DNA of 64,000 nt from contig NZ_WVIE01000003.1 in NCBI RefSeq assembly GCF_010091945.1, positions 62,001 to 126,000 of the forward strand, in the 5' to 3' direction. Below the pieces are notes generated by a model, which was not told where the DNA came from, ran no database searches, and saw only the letters and a program-made list of their open reading frames with translations. Positions 47,231 through 55,800 of the stretch are shown piece after piece. This stretch comes from Myxacorys almedinensis A. GTDB lineage: Bacteria > Cyanobacteriota > Cyanobacteriia > Leptolyngbyales > Leptolyngbyaceae. Position 1 is the stretch's first letter, and each line of letters starts with the position of its first letter. The position numbers were made by a program, and so were the translations under genes.

Positions 47231-47800
47231 TTAGAGTTTGGCAGCGGCAGTTTGCAAAAGTTCTCTTAACTGTTGTTTGATCTGCTGTTCTTTCTTAGCG
47301 ATCGCGCTGCCTGCTTCACCCAGTTTGATCTCAACTTCGGCTTGCTTTTGCTGAAGTGAATCTGAGGCTGGAGGTTTGGCGGTTGCGATCGCACCTTTAT
47401 ACCAGATCACTGCCTTACCGACCCGTTGCTTGACGGTTTCGTAGCGATCGCTGTATCGTTCAGTCAACTTTCCATCAACAGATGCGATTTGGTCGCGAAG
47501 TTGAGCAACGAGCCGATCTTTGATGACGGTAAATAGCACTGCCAGACTAGTTTTTAGATTAGGAGACGATGCCCCAGTTTCGGCTTCTGATGGAGGGGGG
47601 CTGTCACTCAAACCTACCGCAGTCGTAGAAAGGGTATCTTGCGCGATCGCACCTAATGTACCAGAACCTTCTTTTAGCTCAACAAAAGTTTGAGATGCAG
47701 CGTTGCGAATAATATCTCGAATGCGTATGGCTCGCGTTTTACCTTCTACTTTTACTTTTTGAAAATCTGTTGCGATTTGTTCGTTGATGGGGTTAGACAT
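47231..47800 (-). CDS. Hypothetical protein with coiled-coil-like tail
   Basis: This 189-residue soluble protein of unrecognised family has a positively charged start (FQKVKVEGKTRAIRIRD), a Ser/Pro-rich middle (GLSDSPPPSEAETGAS) and a helical C-terminus rich in Lys, Glu and Gln (SAIAKKEQQIKQQLRELLQT). It lies 24 bases upstream of pmp3 and 67 bases downstream of the DUF1232 gene, all on the minus strand. The setting suggests a role in membrane or stress adaptation, but this is inference. Confidence 0.8.
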   Translation of the reverse strand: MSNPINEQIATDFQKVKVEGKTRAIRIRDIIRNAASQTFVELKEGSGTLGAIAQDTLSTTAVGLSDSPPPSEAETGASSPNLKTSLAVLFTVIKDRLVAQLRDQIASVDGKLTERYSDRYETVKQRVGKAVIWYKGAIATAKPPASDSLQQKQAEVEIKLGEAGSAIAKKEQQIKQQLRELLQTAAAKL

Positions 47801-47867
47801 TGTTTACCTCCCGTGTGATTAATGGTTAGTTAGATGTATTGAAACATGTGTTGAATCAAGCATTGAA

Positions 47868-48131
47868 TTAAGCAGTTATAACTGCGTTTGCTTTAGCACT
47901 GTTTTCTTTGCGAGTTTTAAGCTGTTCTACCAATATCTGAGAGACTTCTGTTACGAGCAGAGTTGCCACAATTCCATCATCGATCCATCCCAGAACAGGC
48001 AAAAGATCAGTTATCGCATCAACCGGACTGACCAAATAAAGTAAACTGCCTAAAATGATCAACCAACGGTACTTAGAATTGCGTAGCGTAGCACGATACC
48101 AGTTGTAGAGAGGCTGAGTGATAAACTTCAT
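47868..48131 (-). CDS. DUF1232 (YkvA-like) small membrane protein
   Basis: This 87-residue protein has the DUF1232 pattern: YRWLIILGSLLYLVSPVDAI then TDLLPVLGWIDDGIVATLLV. This marks one or two membrane segments around a conserved SPVD...LPxxGxxDD motif. The family is widespread and its function unknown. It is the first gene (in transcription order) of the three-gene cluster that continues with the hypothetical and pmp3 genes. Confidence 0.92.
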   Translation of the reverse strand: MKFITQPLYNWYRATLRNSKYRWLIILGSLLYLVSPVDAITDLLPVLGWIDDGIVATLLVTEVSQILVEQLKTRKENSAKANAVITA

Positions 48132-48353
48132 TTAGGTTACCTTGCGGTTGATACGTTAATCTTGACTTTTTAATCATGCCAAGTTTTGCTCTGCAATGCT
48201 GGTGTGGATAACCCCTTGGTTTAGTCGTAGCATTCCCACCTGTTTCTCACAAAAACCGCAGTTCTTGCACTGTAAGCGATCTAAAAAGCCAACCATTCCT
48301 ACAGTGATTCAGCAATGCCAAAATTTAGGTAGGGCTAAAATTATTTTAGAGAA

Positions 48354-48938
48354 ATGGAACTTGCAACGCTAATTGAACAACGTCGCACCATTCGGGTGAT
48401 TGGATTTGATGACGCACCTTTTGTCCGGAGAACCCCTGATCCGGTTGCGATCGCAGGGGTGGTTTGTGGCGGCACACGGTTTGAAGGCATGGTTTGGGGC
48501 AACCTCCAAGCCGATGGCTGGAACGCGACGGAAACCATCACCAATTTGCTGATCAAAAGCAAGTTTTTACCTCAACTCCATCTTGTTTTGCTCGATGGCA
48601 TCTCCTTCGGGGGCTTTAACGTGGTAGATTTACCTGCTTTGTCGAGGGGTCTAAACCTGCCGTGCATCAGCGTCATGCGCCGCCAACCTAACTTGTCTAA
48701 AGTGGAATATGCGCTTCGGCGTTTACCCGACTCGGAGCGGCGATGGGCGATCGTGCAACGGGCAGGCACCATTTATCAGACGCCGCCCTTCGTCTTTCAA
48801 GTGTGCGGAGCGACCCCTGCGATCGCGGCTCAAGCGCTAGACAAATTAACCGATCGCGGGCATGTTCCCGAAGCGCTGCGGCTAGCTCATCTCATTACCT
48901 CAGCCGTGATCACGGGCGAAAGCGGAAAGCAGGCATGA
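48354..48938 (+). CDS. DUF99-family protein
   Basis: This 194-residue cytoplasmic protein has the DUF99 pattern: FDDAPF near 19, DPVAIAGVVCGG, FEGMVWG, LVLLDGISFGGFNVVD near 85, and PCISVMRRQPN. Members include archaeal proteins tied to deoxyuridine endonuclease activity. Function in cyanobacteria is unproved. The start ATG (AGAAATGGAACTT) has only a weak ribosome site. It is divergent from the DUF1232 cluster. Confidence 0.92.
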   Translation: MELATLIEQRRTIRVIGFDDAPFVRRTPDPVAIAGVVCGGTRFEGMVWGNLQADGWNATETITNLLIKSKFLPQLHLVLLDGISFGGFNVVDLPALSRGLNLPCISVMRRQPNLSKVEYALRRLPDSERRWAIVQRAGTIYQTPPFVFQVCGATPAIAAQALDKLTDRGHVPEALRLAHLITSAVITGESGKQA

Positions 48939-49062
48939 CCTCCAGACCTGGGGGTGCGATCGCACGGGTCATGCCTAAATCCCCTGCTTCTGGGTGGGAA
49001 TAGAGGAGTAAGACTGGTATCCTATTGGCAAAACGGCTTCAGATTGCTTGCAGGGTGATGCC

Positions 49063-50097
49063 ATGACAGAAATTTTGTCTCCTAAATACTCGCTAGTGGT
49101 TCCGATTTACAACGAGGAAGCGACGCTTTCAGAGCTTTATCGCCGGGTGAGCGCCGTGGCAACCCACCTCGACGGTGAGGTTGAAGTGATCTTGGTCAAC
49201 GACGGGAGCCGCGATCGCTCGCTTTACCTGTTGCGAGACCTCTACCAAAAAGACCCGCGCATCTGCTACCTCAGCCTGGCTCGTAATTTTGGGCATCAAA
49301 TTGCCGTGACCGCAGGACTCAATTTTGTGCAGGGTCAAGCGATCGTGGTGATGGATGCAGACCTGCAAGATCCCCCCGAATTGATTCTAGAAATGGTGGA
49401 AAAATGGCAGCAAGGATACGATGTGGTGTATGCCCAACGCAGCGCTCGCCGTAAAGAAGGCTGGTTTAAGCGGATGACTGCCTATTGGTTTTACCGCATT
49501 CTCAAGCGCCTTGCCGATGTCGATATTCCCACCGATACAGGCGATTTTTGTTTGATGGATCGCCGAGTGGTGGATATTCTCAATGCAATGCCAGAGCGAA
49601 ATCGCTATATTCGAGGGCTGCGATCGTGGATTGGCTTTTCCCAAACCGCCGTCCAGTTTGAGCGCAACCCCCGCTATGCCGGAGAGGTAAAATATACGTT
49701 TAAAAAATCCTTATCGTTAGCTATTAATGGGCTGGTTTCCTTCTCCCGCATTCCGTTGCGGCTCTCGACTTACATCGGAGCGCTATCCGCCCTTCTATCT
49801 CTGGTGATGATGCTTTTGGTGCTCTACTGGCGAATTTTTGTGCCAAGCTCTCCCCTCACCGGGCTAACCATGATCATCATGGCGATTTTTTTCTTTGGGG
49901 CAGTTCAGTTAATTAGCATTGGCATTTTGGGCGAATATATCGGGCGAATCTATGAAGAAGTGAAAGGGCGACCGCTCTACACCCTGAGTGAAGTTGCCGG
50001 AGGGTTGCCAGAGCGGTTTACCTCGGAGAACTCTGATTCAGCCCATCAAAATTCATCGCGGTTGGGGCGGCATAACCGACTGCTGCGGCGAGGCTAA
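49063..50097 (+). CDS. Membrane-anchored glycosyltransferase family 2 (DPM1/GtrB-like)
   Basis: This 344-residue enzyme probably transfers a sugar to polyprenyl phosphate at the membrane. The GT-A catalytic domain (1-230) has [20 protein letters not shown] near 10, [12 protein letters not shown] near 45, and the DXD-type [13 protein letters not shown] near 95. Two membrane helices at about 240-310 ([40 protein letters not shown]) precede the [17 protein letters not shown] signature. AGGGTG is 6 bases before the ATG at 49063. The 3' end overlaps the opposite gene by 45 bases. Confidence 0.94.
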   Translation: MTEILSPKYSLVVPIYNEEATLSELYRRVSAVATHLDGEVEVILVNDGSRDRSLYLLRDLYQKDPRICYLSLARNFGHQIAVTAGLNFVQGQAIVVMDADLQDPPELILEMVEKWQQGYDVVYAQRSARRKEGWFKRMTAYWFYRILKRLADVDIPTDTGDFCLMDRRVVDILNAMPERNRYIRGLRSWIGFSQTAVQFERNPRYAGEVKYTFKKSLSLAINGLVSFSRIPLRLSTYIGALSALLSLVMMLLVLYWRIFVPSSPLTGLTMIIMAIFFFGAVQLISIGILGEYIGRIYEEVKGRPLYTLSEVAGGLPERFTSENSDSAHQNSSRLGRHNRLLRRG

Positions 50098-50361
50098 CGA
50101 TCGCTCAAACAATCGCCTAGGGGCAGCTTGCCGAAAGGCTCCGCAGTAGTGCATCGTCAGCACAGATTTATAGGCCCAGTGGTCGGGAGACACATCCGTA
50201 AAGGGGTTGGGTAAGGTTTCTGCTTGGTTTTGGGTACAGGCTTGGTAAAGGTCGTCTGCGGTGAGCGGCGACTGGGCGGCGGGGCGAGTCTGCGGGAGGT
50301 CGGCGGCTTGGGCAGTGGCTGTCAAACCTAGAAGGGCTAGCGGAATTACTTGGTGCAGCAT
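50053..50361 (-). CDS. Small secreted protein with partial SLH-like motif
   Basis: This 102-residue protein has a signal peptide ending TATAQAA. It contains [20 protein letters not shown] followed by YCGAFRQ, which resembles the first half of an S-layer homology repeat. The last 45 bases overlap the end of the glycosyltransferase gene on the other strand. It starts 18 bases after the pentapeptide-repeat gene stop, so the two may be cotranscribed. There is no clear ribosome site. Confidence 0.65.
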   Translation of the reverse strand: MLHQVIPLALLGLTATAQAADLPQTRPAAQSPLTADDLYQACTQNQAETLPNPFTDVSPDHWAYKSVLTMHYCGAFRQAAPRRLFERSLASPQQSVMPPQPR

Positions 50362-50379
50362 AGGATGAGTCTTGCAAAA

Positions 50380-50904
50380 TTATTTACATTCTAGCGATTC
50401 ACGAGTGCTGACTCCGGTCACAGGATTGACGCCACTTGCAGTTTTGCAAAGCTGCACGACTTGATAGCGATCGAGCACAGCAAGGCTGAAATCTGCACCC
50501 GTGATGTTCGCTCCTGTAAAGACCGATCTCAGCATCATGGCAGAGGTCAGTACGGCGTCACTGAGATCAGCGCCAGAGAGGTCGCTTAGGTATGCAATTC
50601 CTTCGCCAAAGTTGACGCCATGGAAGTTGGCATTGCTTAAATCTGCGCCGTTAAACACTGCGCCCCGCAAGTCTGCCCCGCTAAAGTCTGCTTTGGCTAA
50701 CCGAGCATTGCTAAACTCGGCTGAAATCAGGCTTTGCCCTGAGTAATTTTTGTCATTGCCATCGGCATCATCGTAGGCTCGAATTGCCGCAGAGCTTGCC
50801 GCATGGGCTGAGAGTGGTAAAACCGCAATGGAGAAGCCGAGAGCCAGCACAAGCGCAATGAGCCATCGGCAAAGCAGCATTTCAAAGAATCGCAGTACAG
50901 GCAT
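50380..50904 (-). CDS. Exported pentapeptide-repeat protein
   Basis: This 174-residue protein has a signal peptide ([20 protein letters not shown], cleavage after AHA). The middle (about 55-140) is a right-handed beta-helix of A(D/N)LXX pentapeptides ([49 protein letters not shown]). A C-terminal tail follows with two Cys ([14 protein letters not shown]). It belongs to the thylakoid-lumen type of pentapeptide proteins, whose role is uncertain. Confidence 0.9.
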   Translation of the reverse strand: MPVLRFFEMLLCRWLIALVLALGFSIAVLPLSAHAASSAAIRAYDDADGNDKNYSGQSLISAEFSNARLAKADFSGADLRGAVFNGADLSNANFHGVNFGEGIAYLSDLSGADLSDAVLTSAMMLRSVFTGANITGADFSLAVLDRYQVVQLCKTASGVNPVTGVSTRESLECK

Positions 50905-51427
50905 ATTTACCAGAGTTGACCTATGGGAGTGAACTTAACACTTCTTAAGCTTATCAGGGCGGGTTCACCCTCCGCGATCGCACTGCTGAATTTCTTTGTC
51001 ATCTGCGGTTAAATTGCCCAACCAACACAAATTGAGAAGCGATGAGCCTGTAAAAAAGCAGACTACAACTCATTCGTTTCTGCTATAGGTTAGTGAGACT
51101 AATAGGCAAGTCGAATACTGTCGAATACTATTTAGAGATATTTTAAGACAGTACTTACTTAAGCCTGATTACATGAATGATTTGATGTTTTCAGTAAGCT
51201 CAAATTTCTCGTTTGATGGGGTGAATTCAACAAATTGCTTGCAATTTTATTCACTTATCTATTGCATATCCTGATTTGCTGCTGTTAAGGCAGTAAGTTT
51301 TTTTACACCCAGGTCAATCCTTTGACGTTATTCTCAATTGAAAAAGTTATCAACAATTTAACGTATACATCAACACATAGCCAAGTTAAACGCGTAATAC
51401 TTGGCTAATAAGCTTTTTCTCACCACA
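50905..51427. other. AT-rich gap upstream of the GT4 gene, nothing identified
   Basis: This 523-base gap is AT-rich and free of reading frames. It is divergent, so it holds the promoters of the pentapeptide gene and of the glycosyltransferase. No repeat is seen. Confidence 0.5.
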
Positions 51428-52579
51428 ATGCAAATTTTGTTCTTGGATCAAAGCGGCAAGCTAGGAGGGGCTGAGTTGAGCTTGCTAGACATTGCAAAAC
51501 GGTTTCCTTCCTCTTGCCTCGTGGGCTTATTTGCCGACGGTGCATTCCGGCAGATGTTAGAAAAGTTTGATATTCCAGTGCAAATTCTTGGCTCTCAGCC
51601 CTGGCAGGTGAGAAAAGACAGTGGCTTGGTGAAAGGGCTAAGCAGCGTAGGACATTTGATTCCACTGGTTCATCAAGTCGCGAGTCTTAGCCGCGACTAC
51701 GATGTCATTTATGCCAACACCCAAAAAGCGCTGGTGGTTGGCGCGATCGCAAGCCTAATCGCGCGTCGTCCTTTGATATATCATCTGCGAGATATTTTAT
51801 CGACTGATCACTTCAGTCGGGTCAATCTTCAAGTTGCGATCGCAGTAGCAAATTGTTGTGCAATCAAAGTAATTGCCAATTCCGAAGCGACCCGTGAAGC
51901 ATTTATCAACGCGGGCGGATGGGCAGATCGAGTGGAAGTGATATACAACGGCTTTGAGCCAACATCTTATAAAACGTCTGCTCAAGACGCGGTTCAACTC
52001 CGGCAACAGTTTGATCTCGAAGGGCGGTTTGTGGTAGGGCACTTTAGCCGCCTGTCTCCCTGGAAAGGGCAGCATATTTTGCTTGAAGCGCTGGCGCAGT
52101 GCCCGGCGGATGTAGTTGCGGTCTTTGTAGGAGAGGCTTTGTTTCAAGAACATGATTATGTTCGCGAGTTGCATCAGTGCGTCCAGCAGTTGGGATTAAG
52201 CGATCGCGTTCGATTTTTAGGGTTTCGTTCTGATGTGCCGCCGCTCATGGCAATGTGCGATGTTGTGACCCATACCTCTACCTCTCCCGAACCGTTTGGA
52301 CGGGTGATCGTAGAAGCCATGCTGTGTGAGAAACCCGTGATTGCAGCAGCAGCCGGAGGAGTGCTTGAACTGGTGAGCCAGGGTCAGACCGGCTGGCTGG
52401 TTCCACCTGACGATCCTGCCAGTTTGGTGGCAGCGATTGGGCACTGTCGTGCTGACCCCGATCGAAGCCATGCGATCGCGCATCAAGCCTATCTCGAAGC
52501 TATCCAGCGATTTGATCTAGACCGAATGCAGCAGCAAATTGTTCACCTTCTTGGGCAAGTGATGAAAAGTAAGATATGA
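51428..52579 (+). CDS. Glycosyltransferase family 4
   Basis: This 383-residue GT-B-fold sugar transferase probably acts in polysaccharide or glycolipid synthesis. The N-terminal Rossmann start is MQILFLDQSGKLGGAELSLL. The middle has the glycan-binding EVIYNGFEP and the hinge LRQQFDLEGRFVVGHFSRLS. The C-terminal donor-binding motif is EPFGRVIVEAMLCEKPVIAA followed by GGVLELV, which is the EX7E signature of GT4. The ATG at 51428 is used; a TTG at 51401 is an in-frame alternative. An IS1-family element lies 76 bases downstream. Confidence 0.92.
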   Translation: MQILFLDQSGKLGGAELSLLDIAKRFPSSCLVGLFADGAFRQMLEKFDIPVQILGSQPWQVRKDSGLVKGLSSVGHLIPLVHQVASLSRDYDVIYANTQKALVVGAIASLIARRPLIYHLRDILSTDHFSRVNLQVAIAVANCCAIKVIANSEATREAFINAGGWADRVEVIYNGFEPTSYKTSAQDAVQLRQQFDLEGRFVVGHFSRLSPWKGQHILLEALAQCPADVVAVFVGEALFQEHDYVRELHQCVQQLGLSDRVRFLGFRSDVPPLMAMCDVVTHTSTSPEPFGRVIVEAMLCEKPVIAAAAGGVLELVSQGQTGWLVPPDDPASLVAAIGHCRADPDRSHAIAHQAYLEAIQRFDLDRMQQQIVHLLGQVMKSKI

Positions 52580-52695
52580 AATCACGGAGACCCCTTAGCA
52601 GACACCCCTTAAACAACCTCTGGCATTTTGAAACTGTAGTTGTTCAACTTGAACGGGGCGTTGCATAATGGAGAGATGAACTGAGGTCAAGCATC

Positions 52696-53079
52696 ATGGA
52701 ATGTCCCGACTGCAATTCGACTCATATTCGTAAAAATGGCAAGCGAAGAGGGAAGCAAAATCACATCTGCGTCGATTGCCATCGTCAATTTCTGGATTGC
52801 TATGCCCCCCCTCCAGGCTATTCGGATGAGGTCAAACGCGAATGCTTGAAAATGTCGGTGAATGGCATGGGGTTTCGGGCAATTGAACGGGTCAAAGGGG
52901 TGCATCACACCACGGTCATCTACTGGCTCAAGCAAGTCGGAGAACACCTCCCGGATAGTTATGCTCCAGAGAGCATTCCTGAGGTTGGGGAACTTGATGA
53001 ACTCGAAACCTTTGTCGGGGCGAAAAAAACAAAATCTGGCTCTGGACAGCCGTTGACCACTTCCGATCTGGAATTTTAG
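52696..53079 (+). CDS. insA: IS1-type InsA (zinc-finger DNA-binding protein)
   Basis: This 127-residue frame has a CXXC zinc ribbon (MECPDCNSTHIRKNGKRRGK, then HICVDCHRQFLD) and a helix-turn-helix (RAIERVKGVHHTTVIYWLKQ), as in IS1 InsA, which binds the terminal repeats. The frame continues past the A-run at 53023-53029 and stops at 53079. The downstream InsB part is reached only by a -1 shift at the seven-A run followed by C. Residues 100-110 (DELETFVGAKK) already lie in the shared fusion region. Confidence 0.9.
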   Translation: MECPDCNSTHIRKNGKRRGKQNHICVDCHRQFLDCYAPPPGYSDEVKRECLKMSVNGMGFRAIERVKGVHHTTVIYWLKQVGEHLPDSYAPESIPEVGELDELETFVGAKKTKSGSGQPLTTSDLEF

Positions 53080-53387
53080 GCTGGGTGTTAGGAGACCACA
53101 GCGCCAAGACCTTTGCGCCCTTGTGGGCAACTGTCGCCCGGTGGCAGTGCTACTTCTATGTCACGGATGGCTGGTCGGTCTATCCAGGCTTCATTCCGGA
53201 TGGAGACCAAATTATTAGCAAGACTTACATGACGCGAGTGGAAGGCGAAAACACACGCTTACGCCACTATCTAGCTCGATTGCATCGCAAGACCTTGTGT
53301 TATTCCAAGTCAGAGGACATGCTGAGACATGCAATTCGCTTGCTCCTGCACTATCTCAAATTCTGGGATGTCCCTGTTCCTGCTTGA
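53022..53387 (+). CDS. insB: IS1-type InsB' transposase part (by -1 frameshift)
   Basis: After slippage on the seven A at 53023-53029 (frame 0 reads AAA AAA ACA, the -1 frame reads AAC), translation continues NKIWLWTAVDHFRSGILGWV and into LGDHSAKTFAPLW. It then carries FYVTDGWSVYPGFIPDGDQI, ISKTYMTRVEGENTRLRHYL and ARLHRKTLCYSKSEDMLRHA. These are the DDE-type catalytic segments of IS1 transposase. The ATG frame at 53085 is only the C-terminal part. The element looks intact and potentially mobile. Confidence 0.88.
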   Translation, partial: EKNKIWLWTAVDHFRSGILGWVLGDHSAKTFAPLWATVARWQCYFYVTDGWSVYPGFIPDGDQIISKTYMTRVEGENTRLRHYLARLHRKTLCYSKSEDMLRHAIRLLLHYLKFWDVPVPA

Positions 53388-53411
53388 TTCATCCCGCTAT
53401 TCAGCAACGCC

Positions 53412-53479
53412 CTTGAACGGTTGTACTTGAACTTGAATGGTTGAACTTGAACGGTTGTACTTGAACTTGAACGGTTGTA
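53412..53479. repeat. 34-bp tandem duplication at the IS1 insertion site
   Basis: Two 34-bp units (53412-53445 and 53446-53479), themselves built from CTTGAACGGTTGTA and CTTGAACTTGAA-like sub-units, lie directly outside the right end of the IS. The left flank ends TTCAACTTGAACG, so the element inserted into this repeat family. The region 53388-53528 around it holds no gene. Confidence 0.9.
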
Positions 53480-53528
53480 AAAGAGGCTACAGTGTTCTCA
53501 ATTCTCCCAACCCACGATCTGAAAACTA

Positions 53529-53792
53529 TTATTTAGCTTCGTTATCTAGCAATCGCTTCATCTTTAAGTAGGCTTGTTCTACGCTTAGTGGCTCACACTC
53601 GCGCTCATTTGGGATATAAAACTCTCGGTTATCGGGAAAATGATGCACGACATAACTGGGAATGAGACCCCGCTTTAGCGCTTCCTTGGCGAGTTCTTCC
53701 ACGGTTTCTGCCAACGTTTCTTCGTTCTGGTAAGGGTGAGGATTCATACTTAAGTAGGTGTCTATCTCTAAAGTTAAAGCAGCGGTGCTCAC
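53529..53792 (-). CDS. Small hypothetical protein, unknown family
   Basis: This 87-residue frame starts with GTG at 53792; an ATG at 53747 (MNPHPYQNEETLAETV) is a plausible alternative start. The protein is acidic-helical with a beta-like segment (SYVVHHFPDNREFYIPNERE). It is the size of an antitoxin, but no toxin partner is adjacent and no family is recognised. It lies between the IS1 repeat and the metallophosphoesterase gene. Confidence 0.6.
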   Translation of the reverse strand: MSTAALTLEIDTYLSMNPHPYQNEETLAETVEELAKEALKRGLIPSYVVHHFPDNREFYIPNERECEPLSVEQAYLKMKRLLDNEAK

Positions 53793-54021
53793 TCAGTTTG
53801 AGTATTTTTTGCCAGAGCAGAGCGATCGCACGGTGCTAGCAAATCGGCTGGGTTGTCGTAAATGGCAGGAGGGGCATCTAACTCGCGATCGCTAGATCCA
53901 CCGCATCGTAGCATGATCAACAAGTGGTAAAAATGAAGGCGTTGAATCTGTGCAGAATCTTGACTGGCGTAAAATCATCGTTAAATCGCTGCTAGATAAT
54001 CCTGTTAACTACCATATTAAT

Positions 54022-54053
54022 AACAAAGTTAAATACCAAAGTTAAATACCAAA
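54022..54053. repeat. 13-bp direct repeat at the 3' end of the metallophosphoesterase gene
   Basis: The unit ACCAAAGTTAAAT occurs about 2.5 times; the stop codon of the phosphoesterase gene lies inside it. A small slippage duplication is the simplest reading. Nothing else is seen in the gap 53793-54041. Confidence 0.85.
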
Positions 54054-55634
54054 GGGCGACAAGGCGCGATCGCTCCATACGCCTCGAAACCATTCCGATA
54101 CAAACGGGCGAATCACAAACCTGACCGGATTCCCCGCCTGCACATCAATTTTGACAAATGAATAAGGACGACGCTTAGCAGAGCCATGTCCTTCGCGTCC
54201 TACAAACAAATGGGACTTTGCCACCAGAGTATTGTCTCCCCACATCCGAAACTGCTCGGTTAATACATCGCCCTCTATTCGCTGTCGGCGCAAACTGTAG
54301 CCGCTTCCCCCACAGACAATCCAATTCACATTGGCATCCCCATGCCCGGTATCAACGGTTCGCAAATATTCAAAACAGTGAGCGTGACCATTGAGAACCA
54401 AGTTAACAATGGGTTGATCGTTAGCGAGATGTTCCACGGCTTCTTTCACGTCATCTAGCACTTGGCGCAACCGAAGACGCACCGCTAGGGTCTGTGCCTG
54501 ATGCCATTTTGTGGCTTCGGTAACATAGGGTGGATGGTGAAAAAACAAAACTCGACCTCGCACATCGGGGTTATGCCAAGATTGAATTAAGCGATCGCGT
54601 AACCAATCTAGCTGCTCTGTGTCAATCACAATGGATCGATCAGCCGTTAACTGTTTATCGATATCGATCTGTACTTCCTCAAGCTGCTGCAATTTTGCCC
54701 GCATATCATCGATCTGCATTTCCTCGTCTGGTTTGCTAGGGTCGAGCAACTCAACCTGTGCCAATAGCTCTTGCATTTCAGTTTCTATGGCTTGGCGACG
54801 TAGTTCTAGCAGTTGCCGGTATTCTTGCCCTGCCGAATTGGTGGGCAGTGGTGCAGGTTCGTTAAACGTGTTGGAATCTAACGCAAAAAAATCAACCCCA
54901 CCATAGCAGAAGGTGTAGTATCGGTTTGGCAAGCGGGTAAAGTGTCCTGGTTCATACTGCAAGCAGCGTCCGGTCGAGGTGGCGGCGCGGTAGTGTTGGT
55001 CGAGGTGTTGCCCTAACTGTCCTTTCATTTCTACCATCCACAAAGGATCGATAAAGGCTTGAGTATAGGCTTTGCCTTGCTGTGAGCCATGCCAACCTAA
55101 ATCTAGCTGAAGCCGCGCGCCTACAGAGCGGGGGGTAGCCAATCGCATCAGGCGGCGAAAGGGGTAAGTCATCTGTGCGATCGCGCCATAAAGCAACGAT
55201 AAATCGTAGTAATCATGATTTCCTGGCACGGGCAGAAACGGCAGCTTAAACACCATTTGGTCGTAGTTTAGCCGCTTGTACTGCTCCCCACCAACCAGTA
55301 ATTCTCGATACGGCTCAATAAAATTTTTTGGATAAAACTCGCTCGACCCAACCAGATAAACAACATCTCCCGTATGCAAAATAAATCGGCACTCTGCTTG
55401 CTGGGCAAACATCTGTTCAGCAATGCGTCGCTGTGGGTTGTGCCCTCGATGTTGTCCAGAACCACTATCGCCAATCACCGAAAACGAAAACTCCTGAGTG
55501 TGGCTCTGCCCATCTGCCAGCACTAAGCGAGTTTGATCGATGCCACGCGTTTGAATCTCCGATGATCCCCACCGGATTCGCTCTTGCATTTTCTGAATTT
55601 TGACGGTTGTTTCTGGATCGGTTACAAATCGCAT
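54042..55634 (-). CDS. Metallophosphoesterase (calcineurin-like)
   Basis: This 530-residue predicted phosphatase or phosphodiesterase has the metal-ligand blocks of the fold in order: VIGDSGSG near 55, ILHTGDVVY near 85, VPGNHDYYD near 135, FFHHPPYV near 385 and LNGHAHCFEYL near 430. These supply the Asp, His and Asn ligands for a di-metal site. A charged helical insert (QAIETEMQELLAQVELLDP) interrupts the fold. There is no signal peptide. The start is at 55634; frames reading further upstream run only through a tandem repeat and are not credible. No Shine-Dalgarno site is visible. Confidence 0.9.
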   Translation of the reverse strand: MRFVTDPETTVKIQKMQERIRWGSSEIQTRGIDQTRLVLADGQSHTQEFSFSVIGDSGSGQHRGHNPQRRIAEQMFAQQAECRFILHTGDVVYLVGSSEFYPKNFIEPYRELLVGGEQYKRLNYDQMVFKLPFLPVPGNHDYYDLSLLYGAIAQMTYPFRRLMRLATPRSVGARLQLDLGWHGSQQGKAYTQAFIDPLWMVEMKGQLGQHLDQHYRAATSTGRCLQYEPGHFTRLPNRYYTFCYGGVDFFALDSNTFNEPAPLPTNSAGQEYRQLLELRRQAIETEMQELLAQVELLDPSKPDEEMQIDDMRAKLQQLEEVQIDIDKQLTADRSIVIDTEQLDWLRDRLIQSWHNPDVRGRVLFFHHPPYVTEATKWHQAQTLAVRLRLRQVLDDVKEAVEHLANDQPIVNLVLNGHAHCFEYLRTVDTGHGDANVNWIVCGGSGYSLRRQRIEGDVLTEQFRMWGDNTLVAKSHLFVGREGHGSAKRRPYSFVKIDVQAGNPVRFVIRPFVSEWFRGVWSDRALSPFGI

Positions 55635-55647
55635 GATGCTGTTTATC

Positions 55648-55727
55648 TGAGTGGGCAATGTCCTGAGTGGGCAATGTCTTGAGTGGGCAATGTCTTGAGT
55701 GGGCAATGTCTTGAGTGGGCAATGTCT
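55648..55727. repeat. Five tandem copies of a 16-bp repeat
   Basis: The unit TGAGTGGGCAATGTCT repeats five times (55648, 55664, 55680, 55696 and 55712), with one change in the first copy. The array ends 14 bases upstream of the phosphoesterase start, in its leader. The 16-bp period is not a multiple of 3, so any reading frame through it shifts at each unit. Confidence 0.95.
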
Positions 55728-55800
55728 CTTACGATGGTAGCGAGATCAGACTGAGTTCCATCTACCGTGGGCTTAAAATTAGCGACAGAGTTCCTTCGCG

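Larger units (their letters stand above)
52656..53412 (+). mobile_element. Complete IS1-family insertion sequence (757 bp)
   Basis: Terminal inverted repeats begin GGGCGTTGC at 52656 and end GCAACGCCC at 53412, with further imperfect similarity inward. A 7-bp TTGAACG flanks both ends (52649-52655 and 53413-53419) as a target duplication; 8 bp is also possible because of the G/C run. It contains InsA-like and InsB-like frames with a frameshift site. The length fits the family (about 0.77 kb). Confidence 0.93.

Noticed and set aside
53529-53792. Toxin-antitoxin system
   Set aside because: Only one small frame of suitable size is present; no toxin partner or known antitoxin motif is visible.
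55635-55706. N-terminal extension of the metallophosphoesterase reading through the repeats
   Set aside because: The start would be TTG inside the repeat, and the residues are only repeat translation; the ATG at 55634 is the sensible start.
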